From assembly GCF_014651055.1 (NCBI RefSeq), contig NZ_BMWD01000032.1:25949-85910 (forward strand): a stretch of DNA of 59,962 bases, written 5' to 3'. This document shows, piece after piece, positions 45,560 to 54,108 of the stretch (its first letter is position 1; each line of letters opens with the position of its first letter). The position numbers and the translations under genes were made by a program. Origin of the DNA: Streptomyces fructofermentans (GTDB lineage Bacteria > Actinomycetota > Actinomycetes > Streptomycetales > Streptomycetaceae). The notes beneath the pieces are model-generated. The model did not search any database. It was not told where the DNA came from and worked only from the letters and a program-made list of their open reading frames with translations.

Positions 45560-45702
45560 GGGTCCTCCCCCTGAAGGCCGTGGCCTGTGTTCCTGTGCCA
45601 TCGCCAACCCAAGGCAACGGCGCCCCGGTTGAGGCGGGTAGAGCCATGATTTCATGCCCGGACGACAACGGGACGACAGAGCAGGGCACGAAGGGGTCGC
45701 AC

Positions 45703-45745
45703 ACCGGTGCCCCTGGGGGCGCGCGCACGCTCCAGGGGCACCGGT
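45703..45745 (-). terminator. Terminator of hpf
   Basis: ACCGGTGCCCCTGG (45703-45716) pairs perfectly with 45732-45745 around a 15-nt loop, about 20 nt past the hpf stop. Confidence 0.75.
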
Positions 45746-45765
45746 CCAGCGCTCACAGGGCGAGG

Positions 45766-46458
45766 TCAGCCGCCCAGTGCACCACTCACCGGGGTGCTCT
45801 GCCCCTGGGCCACCATCGGGTCCGTGTTGAGGTGGATGACGCCGTAGTCGTATGCGTGCCGCCGGTAGACGACACTCGGCTCCTTGGTCTCGGAGTCGAC
45901 GAACAGATAGAAGTCGTGCCCGACCAGCTCCATCTCGTAGAGCGCCTGGTCGAGCGTCATCGGGGACGCGACATGTGTCTTCTCGCGCACGACGAGGGGG
46001 CCGTCGCCCTTCACCTCGAGCGACCCGACCATCTTGGTCGGCACCGCGTCGGGCTCTTCGTCGTGGACGACGTCACCGTTCCCGTTCAGCGTCGCCGCGC
46101 CCGGAACGTGGTCGGCGACCTCGGCCGCCGAGATCCTGCGGGCTCCCCTGCGGGTGTGCCGCTTGTCGTGCTGCTTCCGCAGCCGGGCCTCGAGCTTGTC
46201 GGTCGCCAGGTCCAGCGCCGCGTACGCGTCGCTTGCCGCCGCCTCCGCCCGAATCACCGGACCGCGCGAGCGGAGCGTGATCTCCACCCTGTCGGAGCGG
46301 TCGGCCTGCCGGGGGTTCGGCTCCTTGGACACCTCGACGTCGAGGCTGATCACCTTGCCATCGAGCTTCTGGATCTTCTCCAGCTTCAGCTTCTCGGCCA
46401 CGTGCTTGCGGAACCGCTCGGGCACCTCGGTCTTGCGGCCCTTGACGACGATGTCCAC
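45766..46458 (-). CDS. hpf: Long-form ribosome hibernation promoting factor HPF
   Basis: A 230-residue protein that joins 70S ribosomes into inactive 100S dimers in stationary phase or stress. The N-terminal S30AE domain (about 2-100) opens V-D-I-V-V-K-G-R-K-T-E-V-P-E-R-F. A basic/charged linker follows, then the C-terminal dimerisation domain (about 170-230) with S-P-M-T-L-D-Q-A-L-Y-E-M-E-L-V-G-H-D-F-Y and Y-R-R-H-A-Y-D-Y-G-V-I-H-L. GTG 46458 has GGAG 6 nt upstream and fits the family start. It lies between the orphan regulator and the ComF gene, each apparently transcribed separately. Confidence 0.95.
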   Translation of the reverse strand: MDIVVKGRKTEVPERFRKHVAEKLKLEKIQKLDGKVISLDVEVSKEPNPRQADRSDRVEITLRSRGPVIRAEAAASDAYAALDLATDKLEARLRKQHDKRHTRRGARRISAAEVADHVPGAATLNGNGDVVHDEEPDAVPTKMVGSLEVKGDGPLVVREKTHVASPMTLDQALYEMELVGHDFYLFVDSETKEPSVVYRRHAYDYGVIHLNTDPMVAQGQSTPVSGALGG

Positions 46459-46747
46459 GCAGAACTCCGTTCCCGGATCACTCCGCATCAACGGCGGAGC
46501 ATCTCCCTTTTGCACCAGGCCCCGGTACGTCCCGAGGCCTCGGACTTGGTGACTTCCACCTCCTCCTCCCCCGCGGGCAAGATCTCCACCCCACCGTCGC
46601 GGGTGATTGCGGAAAACACGAGGGACGGCATTCGGAGATGCAAGGTCCGGCGTTCGCCATTCCCTCACAACCGAACATATCTCGCCTGGACGGATGTCGT
46701 CACCCTCTACCGAGACGTACCTCCATTCAAGCGAATTGGACCAGTCA

Positions 46748-47752
46748 CTACCTGCAACGACGCAACTCCTCTGTCAGTTCCGGTTTATTTTCGAAAGATG
46801 CTGGAGACGACGCGACCACTGCCGCGCCGATCGTGTCTCCCTCAACGTCCCTGCCGCCCAATTCCCTCACCGGTTCCGGGCGTCCTACACCTGTCAGTGG
46901 CACGCGAGTCCCCGCGCGCCCCCTTCCTCCCGCTTCCCACGCTTCCTCGGCGGCCGTCCGGCCGTACGGGTGGTTCCGCTGCCGGAGCGCGGCTCCCACG
47001 GCCCGGGCCGCCTCGGCGAGGGAGGCGCCCGTGGTCATCAGGTCGTCGACGAGCACGACCCGGCCGCCCTCCGCCAGCAGGCGCATACCGCCCGGGGCCA
47101 CCTCCAGGGCGCCGGCGAGGTTGTCCAGCCGCTGCCGGGAGTCGAGCCCCGACTGGTCGGCCACGGTCCGCCGCTGGCGCAGGACGGCGAGCACCCGGGC
47201 CGGCGTACCGGTTCGCCGCAGCTCGCCCGCCGCAGCCAGCGCGATCCGACGTGCCGGGTCGTGTCCCCGCGCTCGGACCGCCCTGCGCGTGGAGGGCACC
47301 GGCACCAGCGCCAGCGGACCGCCGAAGCCGCCGGCTCCCCCGCACGGAAGGACTCCGTCCTCGGGCGCACGCCCGCCCCGCGCGGCCCCTGTCCCTGCTC
47401 CTGCTCCTGCTCCTGCTCCTGCCTCAGTCCCAGCGGGTGCTGTCCGGACAGCACCCGCCCTTTCGGCTCCGGCTCTCACAGCCACCGCCAGAGCCGCTCC
47501 CAGCGGCCCCGCGAGTATCAGCGCCCCCCGTTCCTTGTGGGCGAGCAACATCGCCCGCACCTCGTTCTCGTACCGCGCCGCGGCGTGCACCACAGGCAGC
47601 CCCGGCGGCTCCGGCTCCGGTCGCACCCGGCTCGGTACGGCCCCCGTCAGGGCGGCACGGCACTCCGGGCAGAGCGCCGTGCGAGGCCCACCGCAGCCTC
47701 CGCACTCGGCCGGCAGCACCAGGTCCGTGAGGTCCTGCCACCACCCCCGCAT
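46748..47752 (-). CDS. ComF-family phosphoribosyltransferase-like protein
   Basis: A 334-residue ComF/GntX homologue. The N-terminus has a zinc-knuckle-like C-G-G-C-G and C-P-E-C. The phosphoribosyltransferase domain includes L-A-L-V-P-V-P-S-T, Q-S-G-L-D-S-R-Q-R-L-D-N and the PRPP-binding V-V-L-V-D-D-L-M-T-T-G-A-S. In other bacteria ComF proteins help internalise DNA for natural competence; a role in Streptomyces is not established. An Ala/Gly repeat in the middle comes from the CTGCTC hexamer array at 47395-47421. The ATG at 47752 is preceded by no clear RBS. Two perfect DnaA boxes lie 41-63 bp upstream. Confidence 0.85.
   Translation of the reverse strand: MRGWWQDLTDLVLPAECGGCGGPRTALCPECRAALTGAVPSRVRPEPEPPGLPVVHAAARYENEVRAMLLAHKERGALILAGPLGAALAVAVRAGAERAGAVRTAPAGTEAGAGAGAGAGTGAARGGRAPEDGVLPCGGAGGFGGPLALVPVPSTRRAVRARGHDPARRIALAAAGELRRTGTPARVLAVLRQRRTVADQSGLDSRQRLDNLAGALEVAPGGMRLLAEGGRVVLVDDLMTTGASLAEAARAVGAALRQRNHPYGRTAAEEAWEAGGRGRAGTRVPLTGVGRPEPVRELGGRDVEGDTIGAAVVASSPASFENKPELTEELRRCR
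47395..47421. repeat. Hexamer repeat in the ComF gene
   Basis: Four exact copies of CTGCTC plus a partial copy encode an Ala-Gly run on the minus strand between the zinc knuckle and the phosphoribosyltransferase core. It is in frame, so length changes would not break the gene. Confidence 0.8.
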
Positions 47753-47792
47753 GGCCACCACTGTGCCAACGCCCGGCCGACCCGGCCACCCC

Positions 47793-47815
47793 TGTGGACA
47801 ACCGCCTGTGGACAA
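47793..47815. promoter_or_regulatory. Two perfect tandem DnaA boxes
   Basis: TGTGGACAA occurs at 47793-47801 and 47807-47815, direct repeats 14 bp apart. Its complement TTGTCCACA is the Streptomyces consensus DnaA box. The pair lies upstream of the ComF gene. DnaA could regulate that gene or be titrated here; both are inference. Confidence 0.7.
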
Positions 47816-47847
47816 CTCCCCGCAACGGTCGAGGGCGGTCACCCACA

Positions 47848-47900
47848 CGAGCGCAGCACGGGAGCAGCACGGGAGCAGCACGAGCGCAGCACGCGAGCAG
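47848..47900. repeat. Short tandem repeats next to the DnaA boxes
   Basis: About four imperfect 11-13 bp units (AGCACGGGAGC, AGCACGAGCGC and variants) in direct array, non-coding. Confidence 0.6.
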
Positions 47901-48185
47901 GGCCTCGATTTCCCGAGCCCCGAGCCCCTGATTCCGCCCACCTTGCGCCCGGTGCCCCGCACCCGGCCCCGCACCCCGCGCCCCGCCCCGTGCCCCGCAC
48001 CCCGCCTCGTGCCCCGCGCGCCACCTCGGCGCACCGCCCCGCCCCGCGCCCCGCGCCGGGCGCACCGCCCCTCGCAACAAGCGCCGCGCGTCGGACGACG
48101 ACCCCGACACCGACCGTCCCGAATCCGGCGTCGGGCGCCGCGGAAACAGAGAACCGGCGCCCCGCCGAAAGGCAGGACGCCGGAG

Positions 48186-48206
48186 GACCGGCACGCGAGG
48201 CCGGTC
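48186..48206 (-). terminator. Short terminator hairpin after lpqB
   Basis: GACCGGC (48186-48192) pairs with GCCGGTC (48200-48206); the stem abuts the lpqB stop codon. Confidence 0.5.
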
Positions 48207-48207
48207 G

Positions 48208-50055
48208 TCACCCCGGATAGACCGGCGCCATCCCCGTCTTCACCACGGTCTGCCACTGCTCCCCGGAGGAGAGCCGCACGATCCCGTCCTCCGAGTGCGC
48301 CACCAGGGGCAGCCGCTCGTCCTCGGACGCCGCGATCTCCTTCACGCCGGTGAGCGCGGAGGGCGCGGACCCGACCGGCGTGGAGCCGTCGACCTGCACG
48401 TACCGGATCTGCTGCACCCCGCCGGCCTCGCGCCCGACCACGACCAGGCGGCTGTCGCCGGCCCAGGACATGGCCGTGACCTCCTCCAGCCGCGGCGCCA
48501 CGGACCGCAGTTCGTGGATCGCGACGGTTTCCCGGCCGCCCGGTCCGTCCTGCCGCTCGATCCGCCCGATGAGCAGGGTCGTGCTGTCACCTTCCCGAAC
48601 GATCAGCGCGATCCGCACGCCGTCCGCGGCCACGCGCACCGCCTCGATCCGCCCTTCGAGCCCGACGGGCGTCTTGACGGCCGTCGGCTCCTCCGCGCCC
48701 TTCGCCAGCAGGAGCAGCCGGGAGTCCTTCGGGTCGCGGTCGGCCACCCACAGGCCGCCGCTCGCGTCCCAGCTGGGTGTCGAGAGCCCGTCGTCCTCCG
48801 AGGTGGCCTTGCTGCGCACGACGGCCTCGCCGAGCGAACCGCCCGACGCCAGCGACCCCACGAAGAGGGAGCGCCCGTCGAGCGACACCCCGGCCGCGGT
48901 GTCCTCGTCACGTGAGACCGCCGCGGACCGCAGGGCCTTGTCACCCTTGCCGAGCGCGCCGGGAACCGGTTCGGGGTCCTGTTCGCTGCCCGCCGCCGGT
49001 ATCCGCACCAGCCGCTTCTCACCGTCGATGAAGTACTCGTACTCGGCCCGCTTCGCCGGCCCGTGCGCGACGTAGATCTCGGCCCTCTTGTCGGTCAGCA
49101 CACAGGACTGCGTGCCGTCCGAGCGCTGGATCTCCACCTCGTCGATGCCCGTGGGCGTGAGGTCCTGGAGGGTGAAGAGGATCTGGGCAGCCATCTCCGT
49201 GCACACGGACTGCCCGACCCGGTCGGCCTTGGCGTTCAGCGGCACGGTCAGCCGGTTCTGCTCGTCGGGGGCGAGCTCGGCGTTCTTCTTGAGCGCCGTA
49301 CCGGTGGGGAAGCTCGACCTGACCACCGGCTTGAGCCAGCTCGTCGGGCCCTTGAGCAGCGACGTGACCATCTGGGTCATCGGGTCCACCTGCTCGCGCA
49401 CGTAGACGGGGTCGGCGACCGCCCCGAGCTGCCCGTCGGGCCCGTCCTCCGCGTTCGAGGCGAAGTAGTACTTGTTGACGGACTCGTAGTTGCGCTGGAA
49501 GTCGGACAGGCCCATCACGAGGCCCTGCGGCAGCGCGTCGATGCGCCACTGCTTGGTGCCGTCCTTCTTCCTGGACTCCGTGAGGTGCACGCTCTCGTCG
49601 TACCTCCCCGCGGCGGGCTCGTAGGCGAACTGGGAGTCCACCCGGGCGACCCGGGCGCCGGTCAGCGCGTACGCGTAGTCGCCGGTGGCCTCCCGGCTGT
49701 TGCTGTGCTCGGCCACGGTGTTCGGGCCGTCGGCGAGCACCGTCGTCGACTGGTTCGGCCGCCACTTGGCCGACGCCTCTTCGGTCAGGTACTTGCGCGC
49801 GGTCTCGAACCCCTGGTCGTCGCTGGTCAGCGCCTCAAGGAAGCCCTGCACGATCTCCTCGGGCTGGGCGTTCTCGCGCGGCGGCATGGCGAACACCCGG
49901 ACCTGCGCCTCGGGCCGCTGGGACGACTCGACGTCGCGCAGGCCCCCGTTGTCCGGCATCGAGGCGCACCCGGTCATCAGTACGACTCCGCAGCAGGCGT
50001 ACACCCCTGCGTGAACCGGACGCCGGCGGCCTCGGCGCTCACGGTCAGCGCCCAC
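48208..50055 (-). CDS. lpqB: Lipoprotein LpqB, MtrAB accessory
   Basis: A 615-residue exported lipoprotein. The basic N-terminus, hydrophobic segment and lipobox L-M-T-G-C put the acylated Cys near residue 30. Then come a GerMN-like region (about 180-320) and a C-terminal beta-propeller-like half (330-610). In actinobacteria LpqB interacts with MtrB and modulates MtrA signalling. GTG 50055 is chosen because GGGGAGGG lies 5 nt upstream; an in-frame ATG 15 nt earlier has no RBS. It overlaps the end of mtrB by 11 nt, so translation is coupled. It ends in a small terminator. Confidence 0.93.
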   Translation of the reverse strand: MGADRERRGRRRPVHAGVYACCGVVLMTGCASMPDNGGLRDVESSQRPEAQVRVFAMPPRENAQPEEIVQGFLEALTSDDQGFETARKYLTEEASAKWRPNQSTTVLADGPNTVAEHSNSREATGDYAYALTGARVARVDSQFAYEPAAGRYDESVHLTESRKKDGTKQWRIDALPQGLVMGLSDFQRNYESVNKYYFASNAEDGPDGQLGAVADPVYVREQVDPMTQMVTSLLKGPTSWLKPVVRSSFPTGTALKKNAELAPDEQNRLTVPLNAKADRVGQSVCTEMAAQILFTLQDLTPTGIDEVEIQRSDGTQSCVLTDKRAEIYVAHGPAKRAEYEYFIDGEKRLVRIPAAGSEQDPEPVPGALGKGDKALRSAAVSRDEDTAAGVSLDGRSLFVGSLASGGSLGEAVVRSKATSEDDGLSTPSWDASGGLWVADRDPKDSRLLLLAKGAEEPTAVKTPVGLEGRIEAVRVAADGVRIALIVREGDSTTLLIGRIERQDGPGGRETVAIHELRSVAPRLEEVTAMSWAGDSRLVVVGREAGGVQQIRYVQVDGSTPVGSAPSALTGVKEIAASEDERLPLVAHSEDGIVRLSSGEQWQTVVKTGMAPVYPG

Positions 50056-52123
50056 GAGTTCCCTCCCCATGCTTCACCTGGTCCAGCTCCGCCGCGGCTT
50101 CCGCGGCTTCCGGGCCGTGCTCACCCGGCCGCGCGTCGGCGGGTGGCGCGGGCGTGCCACGCGTACCCGCCGAGGGCCGCGGTACGACGCGCGCGCCGTT
50201 GCCCGGCAGTGCCGCCGGGTCGACGGCTCCCGCGACGGGGGGCGTGTGGGACGCGCGCGCCGACATCGGCGGCACGGAGCGCTCGCCGGTCGGCTGGACC
50301 GGAACCGTGGCCAGTTTCTGCGTGCCGCCGAGCGGCAGGCCCGCGTCGTTCAGTCCGCGGTTGCGCCGCGAGTCCTTGGGTTCCAGCGGAATCGGCGAGC
50401 CCCGCAGCGGCTCGTCCGCCGTACGCGGCAGCGTCAGCCGGAACTGGGAGCCGCCACCGGGCTCGCCCCAGGCCTGGAGCCAGCCACCGTGCAGCCGCGC
50501 GTCCTCCAGGGCGATGGACAGGCCGAGGCCCGTACCGCCGGTCGTACGGGCGCGTGCCGGGTCGGCCCGCCAGAAGCGGCTGAACACCCGGGTCGCCTCT
50601 CCGGGCTTGAGTCCCACGCCGTAGTCCCGCACGCCGATCGCGACGGCGCCGCCCGCCGCGGCGAGCTTGACCACGACGTCCTTGCCCTCGCCGTGCTCGA
50701 CGGCGTTGACCACGAGGTTGCGCAGCACCCGCTCCACACGCCGGGCGTCCGCCTCGGCGACCACTGGCTGCTGGTCCCCGACGACGCGTATGTGCGTGCC
50801 CTTGCGCTCGGCGAGCGGTTCGGCGCCGCTGACCACTCTGCGTACGACCTCGCGCAGGTCTATCGGCTCGGCCTCCAGGGCCGCCGCTCCCGCGTCGAAC
50901 CGGCTGATCTCCAGCAGGTCCGCGAGGAGCGTCTCGAACCGGTCGAGCTGGTCGGCGAGCAGTTCGGCCGACCGCGCGGTCACCGGGTCGAAGTCCACGC
51001 GCGCGTCGTGGATGACGTCGGCGGCCATCCTGACGGTGGTGAGAGGCGTACGCAGTTCGTGCGACACGTCGGACACGAACCGCCGCTGCATCCTCGACAG
51101 GTCCTCAAGCTGCTGGATCTTCAGCTGGAGGTTCTGCGCCATCTTGTTGAACGCCTCGCCCAACCGTGCGATGTCGTCCTCGCCGGTGACCTTCATACGT
51201 TCCTGGAGACGCCCGGCGGACAGCCGCTCGGCGATGCCCGCGGCCATCCGCACCGGTGTGACGACCTGGCGCACCACGAGCCAGGCGATGGCGCCGAGCA
51301 GCACCACGACGAAGAGTCCGGCCGTGGCGAGCGTGCCCTTGACCAGGCTCAGGGACTTCTCCTCCTGCGTGAGCGGGAAGAGGTAGTAGAGCTGGTACGG
51401 GTCGTTGTTGGGGTCGTTGAGCTGCGTACCGATGATCAGCGCAGGTTGGGAGTCCTGGCCGCTGAGGTAGACGATGCGCGTGTAGTTCTGGACGGCTCCC
51501 GTGCCGTCGTCGACCCGCTCGCGCAGGTCCTCGGGCACGCTGAGGCTCGGGTTGACGTCGCCCGACGCGCGGGGGCCGAGACCCCTGCTGTCGTTGTCGG
51601 CCGAGGTGGTGCTGAGCGTGACGACGCTGAAGGCGCCCTGGCCACCGCTGGAGAGCGACACGACGAGGGAACTCATCCAACCGCTGACGTTGCGCACCTT
51701 GTCGTCGCGGCTCGAATTGTCGTCGCCCGCCGCTCCGGCCGCGTCGTCGGCCTCCTTCTTGGCGACCGCGAAGCCGCCCATGGCCTGGCTCTGCGACACG
51801 CTCACCTTCGCGTCCAGCAGGCCGTTGCGCACCTGCCCGATGACGACGAAGCCCAGCAGCAGGACGACACCCAGCGACATCAGGAGCGTCGTGACGACGA
51901 CCTTGAGCTGGATGTTGCGCCGCCACAGGCGCATCACGGGCAGCAACGGGCGTCGCACCCAGCGCATGAGCAGCCGCAGCACCGGGCTGCCCTGGACTCC
52001 GCCCTGGAGCAGCCCTCCCGCGGTGAACCGTCGCCGGCGGGAACCCGTCATCCTCCGGCCGACAGGCCGCTCCGAACGGACTCCCGGATCGCCGGGTGCC
52101 GAAGCGGCACTGTCCCGGGGCAT
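50045..52123 (-). CDS. mtrB: Sensor histidine kinase MtrB
   Basis: A 692-residue membrane kinase that phosphorylates MtrA. After a basic N-terminus come helix 1 (about 75-97), an extracytoplasmic sensor of about 170 residues with Asp/Asn-rich parts, helix 2 (about 275-300), a HAMP linker, the dimerisation/phospho-acceptor S-H-E-L-R-T-P-L and the ATPase domain with N-A-V-E-H, G-V-G-L and G-T-G-L-G-L-S-I. The last 130 residues are Pro/Ala/Thr-rich and probably disordered. The ATG at 52123 lies 1 nt after the mtrA stop; a GTG overlapping mtrA (52153) is possible. Confidence 0.94.
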   Translation of the reverse strand: MPRDSAASAPGDPGVRSERPVGRRMTGSRRRRFTAGGLLQGGVQGSPVLRLLMRWVRRPLLPVMRLWRRNIQLKVVVTTLLMSLGVVLLLGFVVIGQVRNGLLDAKVSVSQSQAMGGFAVAKKEADDAAGAAGDDNSSRDDKVRNVSGWMSSLVVSLSSGGQGAFSVVTLSTTSADNDSRGLGPRASGDVNPSLSVPEDLRERVDDGTGAVQNYTRIVYLSGQDSQPALIIGTQLNDPNNDPYQLYYLFPLTQEEKSLSLVKGTLATAGLFVVVLLGAIAWLVVRQVVTPVRMAAGIAERLSAGRLQERMKVTGEDDIARLGEAFNKMAQNLQLKIQQLEDLSRMQRRFVSDVSHELRTPLTTVRMAADVIHDARVDFDPVTARSAELLADQLDRFETLLADLLEISRFDAGAAALEAEPIDLREVVRRVVSGAEPLAERKGTHIRVVGDQQPVVAEADARRVERVLRNLVVNAVEHGEGKDVVVKLAAAGGAVAIGVRDYGVGLKPGEATRVFSRFWRADPARARTTGGTGLGLSIALEDARLHGGWLQAWGEPGGGSQFRLTLPRTADEPLRGSPIPLEPKDSRRNRGLNDAGLPLGGTQKLATVPVQPTGERSVPPMSARASHTPPVAGAVDPAALPGNGARVVPRPSAGTRGTPAPPADARPGEHGPEAAEAAAELDQVKHGEGTRGR

Positions 52124-52124
52124 A

Positions 52125-52814
52125 TCAGCTCGGTCCGGCCTTGTAGCCGACACCTCGGACCGTCACGACGATCTCCGGACGCTCAGGGTCCTTCTCGACC
52201 TTGGAGCGCAGTCGCTGGACGTGGACGTTCACCAGCCGGGTGTCCGCCGCGTGCCGGTAGCCCCAGACCTGCTCGAGGAGCACCTCACGCGTGAACACCT
52301 GCCACGGCTTGCGCGCCAGCGCCACCAGCAGGTCGAACTCCAGCGGGGTCAGCGCGATGGACGCGCCGTCCCGCTTCACGGAGTGACCGGCCACGTCGAT
52401 GACCAGATCGCCGATGGCGAGCTGCTCGGGTGCCGGTTCCTCCGACCTCCGCAGCCGCGCCCGGATCCGGGCCACCAGTTCCTTCGGCTTGAACGGCTTC
52501 ACGATGTAGTCGTCGGCACCCGATTCGAGGCCGACCACGACGTCGACGGTGTCGCTCTTCGCGGTGAGCATCACGATCGGTACCCCGGACTCCGCCCTGA
52601 TCAGGCGGCACACCTCGATGCCGTCCCGGCCGGGAAGCATCAGGTCCAGGAGCACCAGGTCGGGCTTGCTCTCACGGAAAGCGGCCAGCGCCTTGTCGCC
52701 GTCGGCTACGAAAGACGGCTCAAAACCTTCACCACGCAACACAATGCCGAGCATCTCGGCCAGTGCGGTGTCGTCATCGACGACAAGGACTCGTCCCTTC
52801 ATAAACGACATCAT
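52125..52814 (-). CDS. mtrA: Response regulator MtrA
   Basis: A 229-residue OmpR-family regulator. Receiver: V-V-D-D-D-T, Asp in L-L-D-L-M-L-P, Thr in M-L-T-A-K, Lys in V-K-P-F. A winged-helix DNA-binding domain (about 130-227) has T-P-L-E-F-D-L-L and the recognition helix D-T-R-L-V-N-V-H-V-Q-R-L. It is nearly identical to what I remember of S. coelicolor MtrA. MtrA is an essential-type global regulator linking antibiotic production, cell wall and development (family knowledge). The ATG lies 8 nt after the mtnA stop. A GTGAC-AG-GTCAC inverted repeat at 52840-52851, inside mtnA, could be an autoregulatory site. Confidence 0.97.
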   Translation of the reverse strand: MMSFMKGRVLVVDDDTALAEMLGIVLRGEGFEPSFVADGDKALAAFRESKPDLVLLDLMLPGRDGIEVCRLIRAESGVPIVMLTAKSDTVDVVVGLESGADDYIVKPFKPKELVARIRARLRRSEEPAPEQLAIGDLVIDVAGHSVKRDGASIALTPLEFDLLVALARKPWQVFTREVLLEQVWGYRHAADTRLVNVHVQRLRSKVEKDPERPEIVVTVRGVGYKAGPS

Positions 52815-52822
52815 CCCATTAA

Positions 52823-53968
52823 CTAAATCGTTATCTGTCGTGACCTGTCACACAGCTCTGCGAGCGCCTCTGCCGTCACGGGCGACACAACGCCCTCCTC
52901 GGTGACGATCGCAGTGACCAACTCCGGTGGTGTCACATCGAATGCGGGGTTGTACGCCTGCGTCCCGAGGGGCGCCACCGGTATCCCGCCCCCCGCTTCG
53001 AATCCGGCCACGGACACCTGAGGAGCTGTGATCTCCGTCACTTCGTGACCGGCCCTCTGTTCGACCTCGATCGATGCTCCGTTCGGGGTGTCCGGGTCCA
53101 CCGTAGTCAGCGGCGCCACCACGATGAACGGCACGTGGTGGTACCTGGCCAGCACCGCGAGCGGATAGCTCCCCACCTTGTTGGCCACCGAACCGTCGGC
53201 CGCGATGCGGTCCGCCCCGATGAGGACCGCGTCCACCTCCCCCGCCGAGAACAGCGACCCCGCCGCGTTGTCCGTGAGCAGCGTGTACGCCATCGCGTTG
53301 CGCGCCGCCTCGTAGGCCGTCAGGCGAGCACCCTGCAGCAACGGCCGCGTTTCGTCCACCCACAGCCTGCGCAGCCGGCCCGCGCGATGCGCCGCGAGCG
53401 CCACCGCGAACGCCGTACCCTCCCCCGCCGACACCAGCGCCCCGGTGTTGCAGTGGGTCAGGATGCGGTGATTGCCCCCGGGGAGCAGCTCGTCCAGCAG
53501 CGCCAGACCGTTGACGGCCATGCGGGCGCTGGCCTCGGCGTCCTCCCGGTGCAGCGCCCGCGCGGCCGCGAGCGCGGCCTCGGCCGCCTGCTTGTGGTCA
53601 CCCCCGGCCACCAGCACGGCCCGATGCGCGGCTTGTGCCCTGCGCACCCCGTACGCGAGGTTCACCGCCGTCGGGCGCGCGCTCGCGAGCGCGGCGGCGG
53701 CCTCGTCCACGCCGAAGCCCCGCGCGGCGGCGAGCGCCACCCCGTACGCCCCCGCGACGCCGAGGAGCGGCGCCCCGCGCACGGCGAGCGTCCGGATCGC
53801 CTCCACCAGGGCGGCCGCGTCCGTGCAGACCAGCTCGACCTCCTCCGCGGGCAGCCGCGTCTGGTCGAGGAGGACCAGTACGGGACCCTCAGGCGGCTCG
53901 TCCCAGCGGAGCGCGGGTATCTCGGTGGGCCGGTTGTCCTCGCGGGATGTCGCGTACTGATCAGCCAT
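52823..53968 (-). CDS. mtnA: Methylthioribose-1-phosphate isomerase MtnA
   Basis: A 381-residue isomerase of the methionine salvage pathway converting methylthioribose-1-phosphate to methylthioribulose-1-phosphate. R-G-A-P-L-L-G-V-A-G-A-Y-G, catalytic Cys in T-H-C-N-T-G-A-L and Asp in I-G-A-D-R-I-A-A-D-G, plus N-K-V-G-S-Y and P-x-N-P-A-F-D-V-T-P-P, are the family signature (eIF2B alpha/beta-like fold). ATG 53968 begins M-A-D-Q-Y; no other salvage gene is in the window. Only 8 nt separate its stop from mtrA, so some read-through into mtrA-mtrB-lpqB is expected. Confidence 0.95.
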   Translation of the reverse strand: MADQYATSREDNRPTEIPALRWDEPPEGPVLVLLDQTRLPAEEVELVCTDAAALVEAIRTLAVRGAPLLGVAGAYGVALAAARGFGVDEAAAALASARPTAVNLAYGVRRAQAAHRAVLVAGGDHKQAAEAALAAARALHREDAEASARMAVNGLALLDELLPGGNHRILTHCNTGALVSAGEGTAFAVALAAHRAGRLRRLWVDETRPLLQGARLTAYEAARNAMAYTLLTDNAAGSLFSAGEVDAVLIGADRIAADGSVANKVGSYPLAVLARYHHVPFIVVAPLTTVDPDTPNGASIEVEQRAGHEVTEITAPQVSVAGFEAGGGIPVAPLGTQAYNPAFDVTPPELVTAIVTEEGVVSPVTAEALAELCDRSRQITI

Positions 53969-54108
53969 CCATCCAGTCTGCCCCGTACCGGGCGGACAAT
54001 TGAAGGTGTGCAGCCCATACGGCAGCCGGTCACTTCCGCGGCACACCGTGGCACGATGGCAGCCAACCTGCCCCCGCGACCGCGCGCGGGCACCGTGAAG
54101 GAGCAACG

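Larger units (their letters stand above)
47753..48207. other. ComF/lpqB spacer with DnaA boxes and minisatellites
   Basis: 455 bases. From the ComF end: two DnaA boxes (47793-47815), a repeat built on AGCACGGGAGC (47848-47900), a C-rich tract of CCCCGCACC-like units (about 47945-48075), and the lpqB terminator. No gene is visible. Confidence 0.6.
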
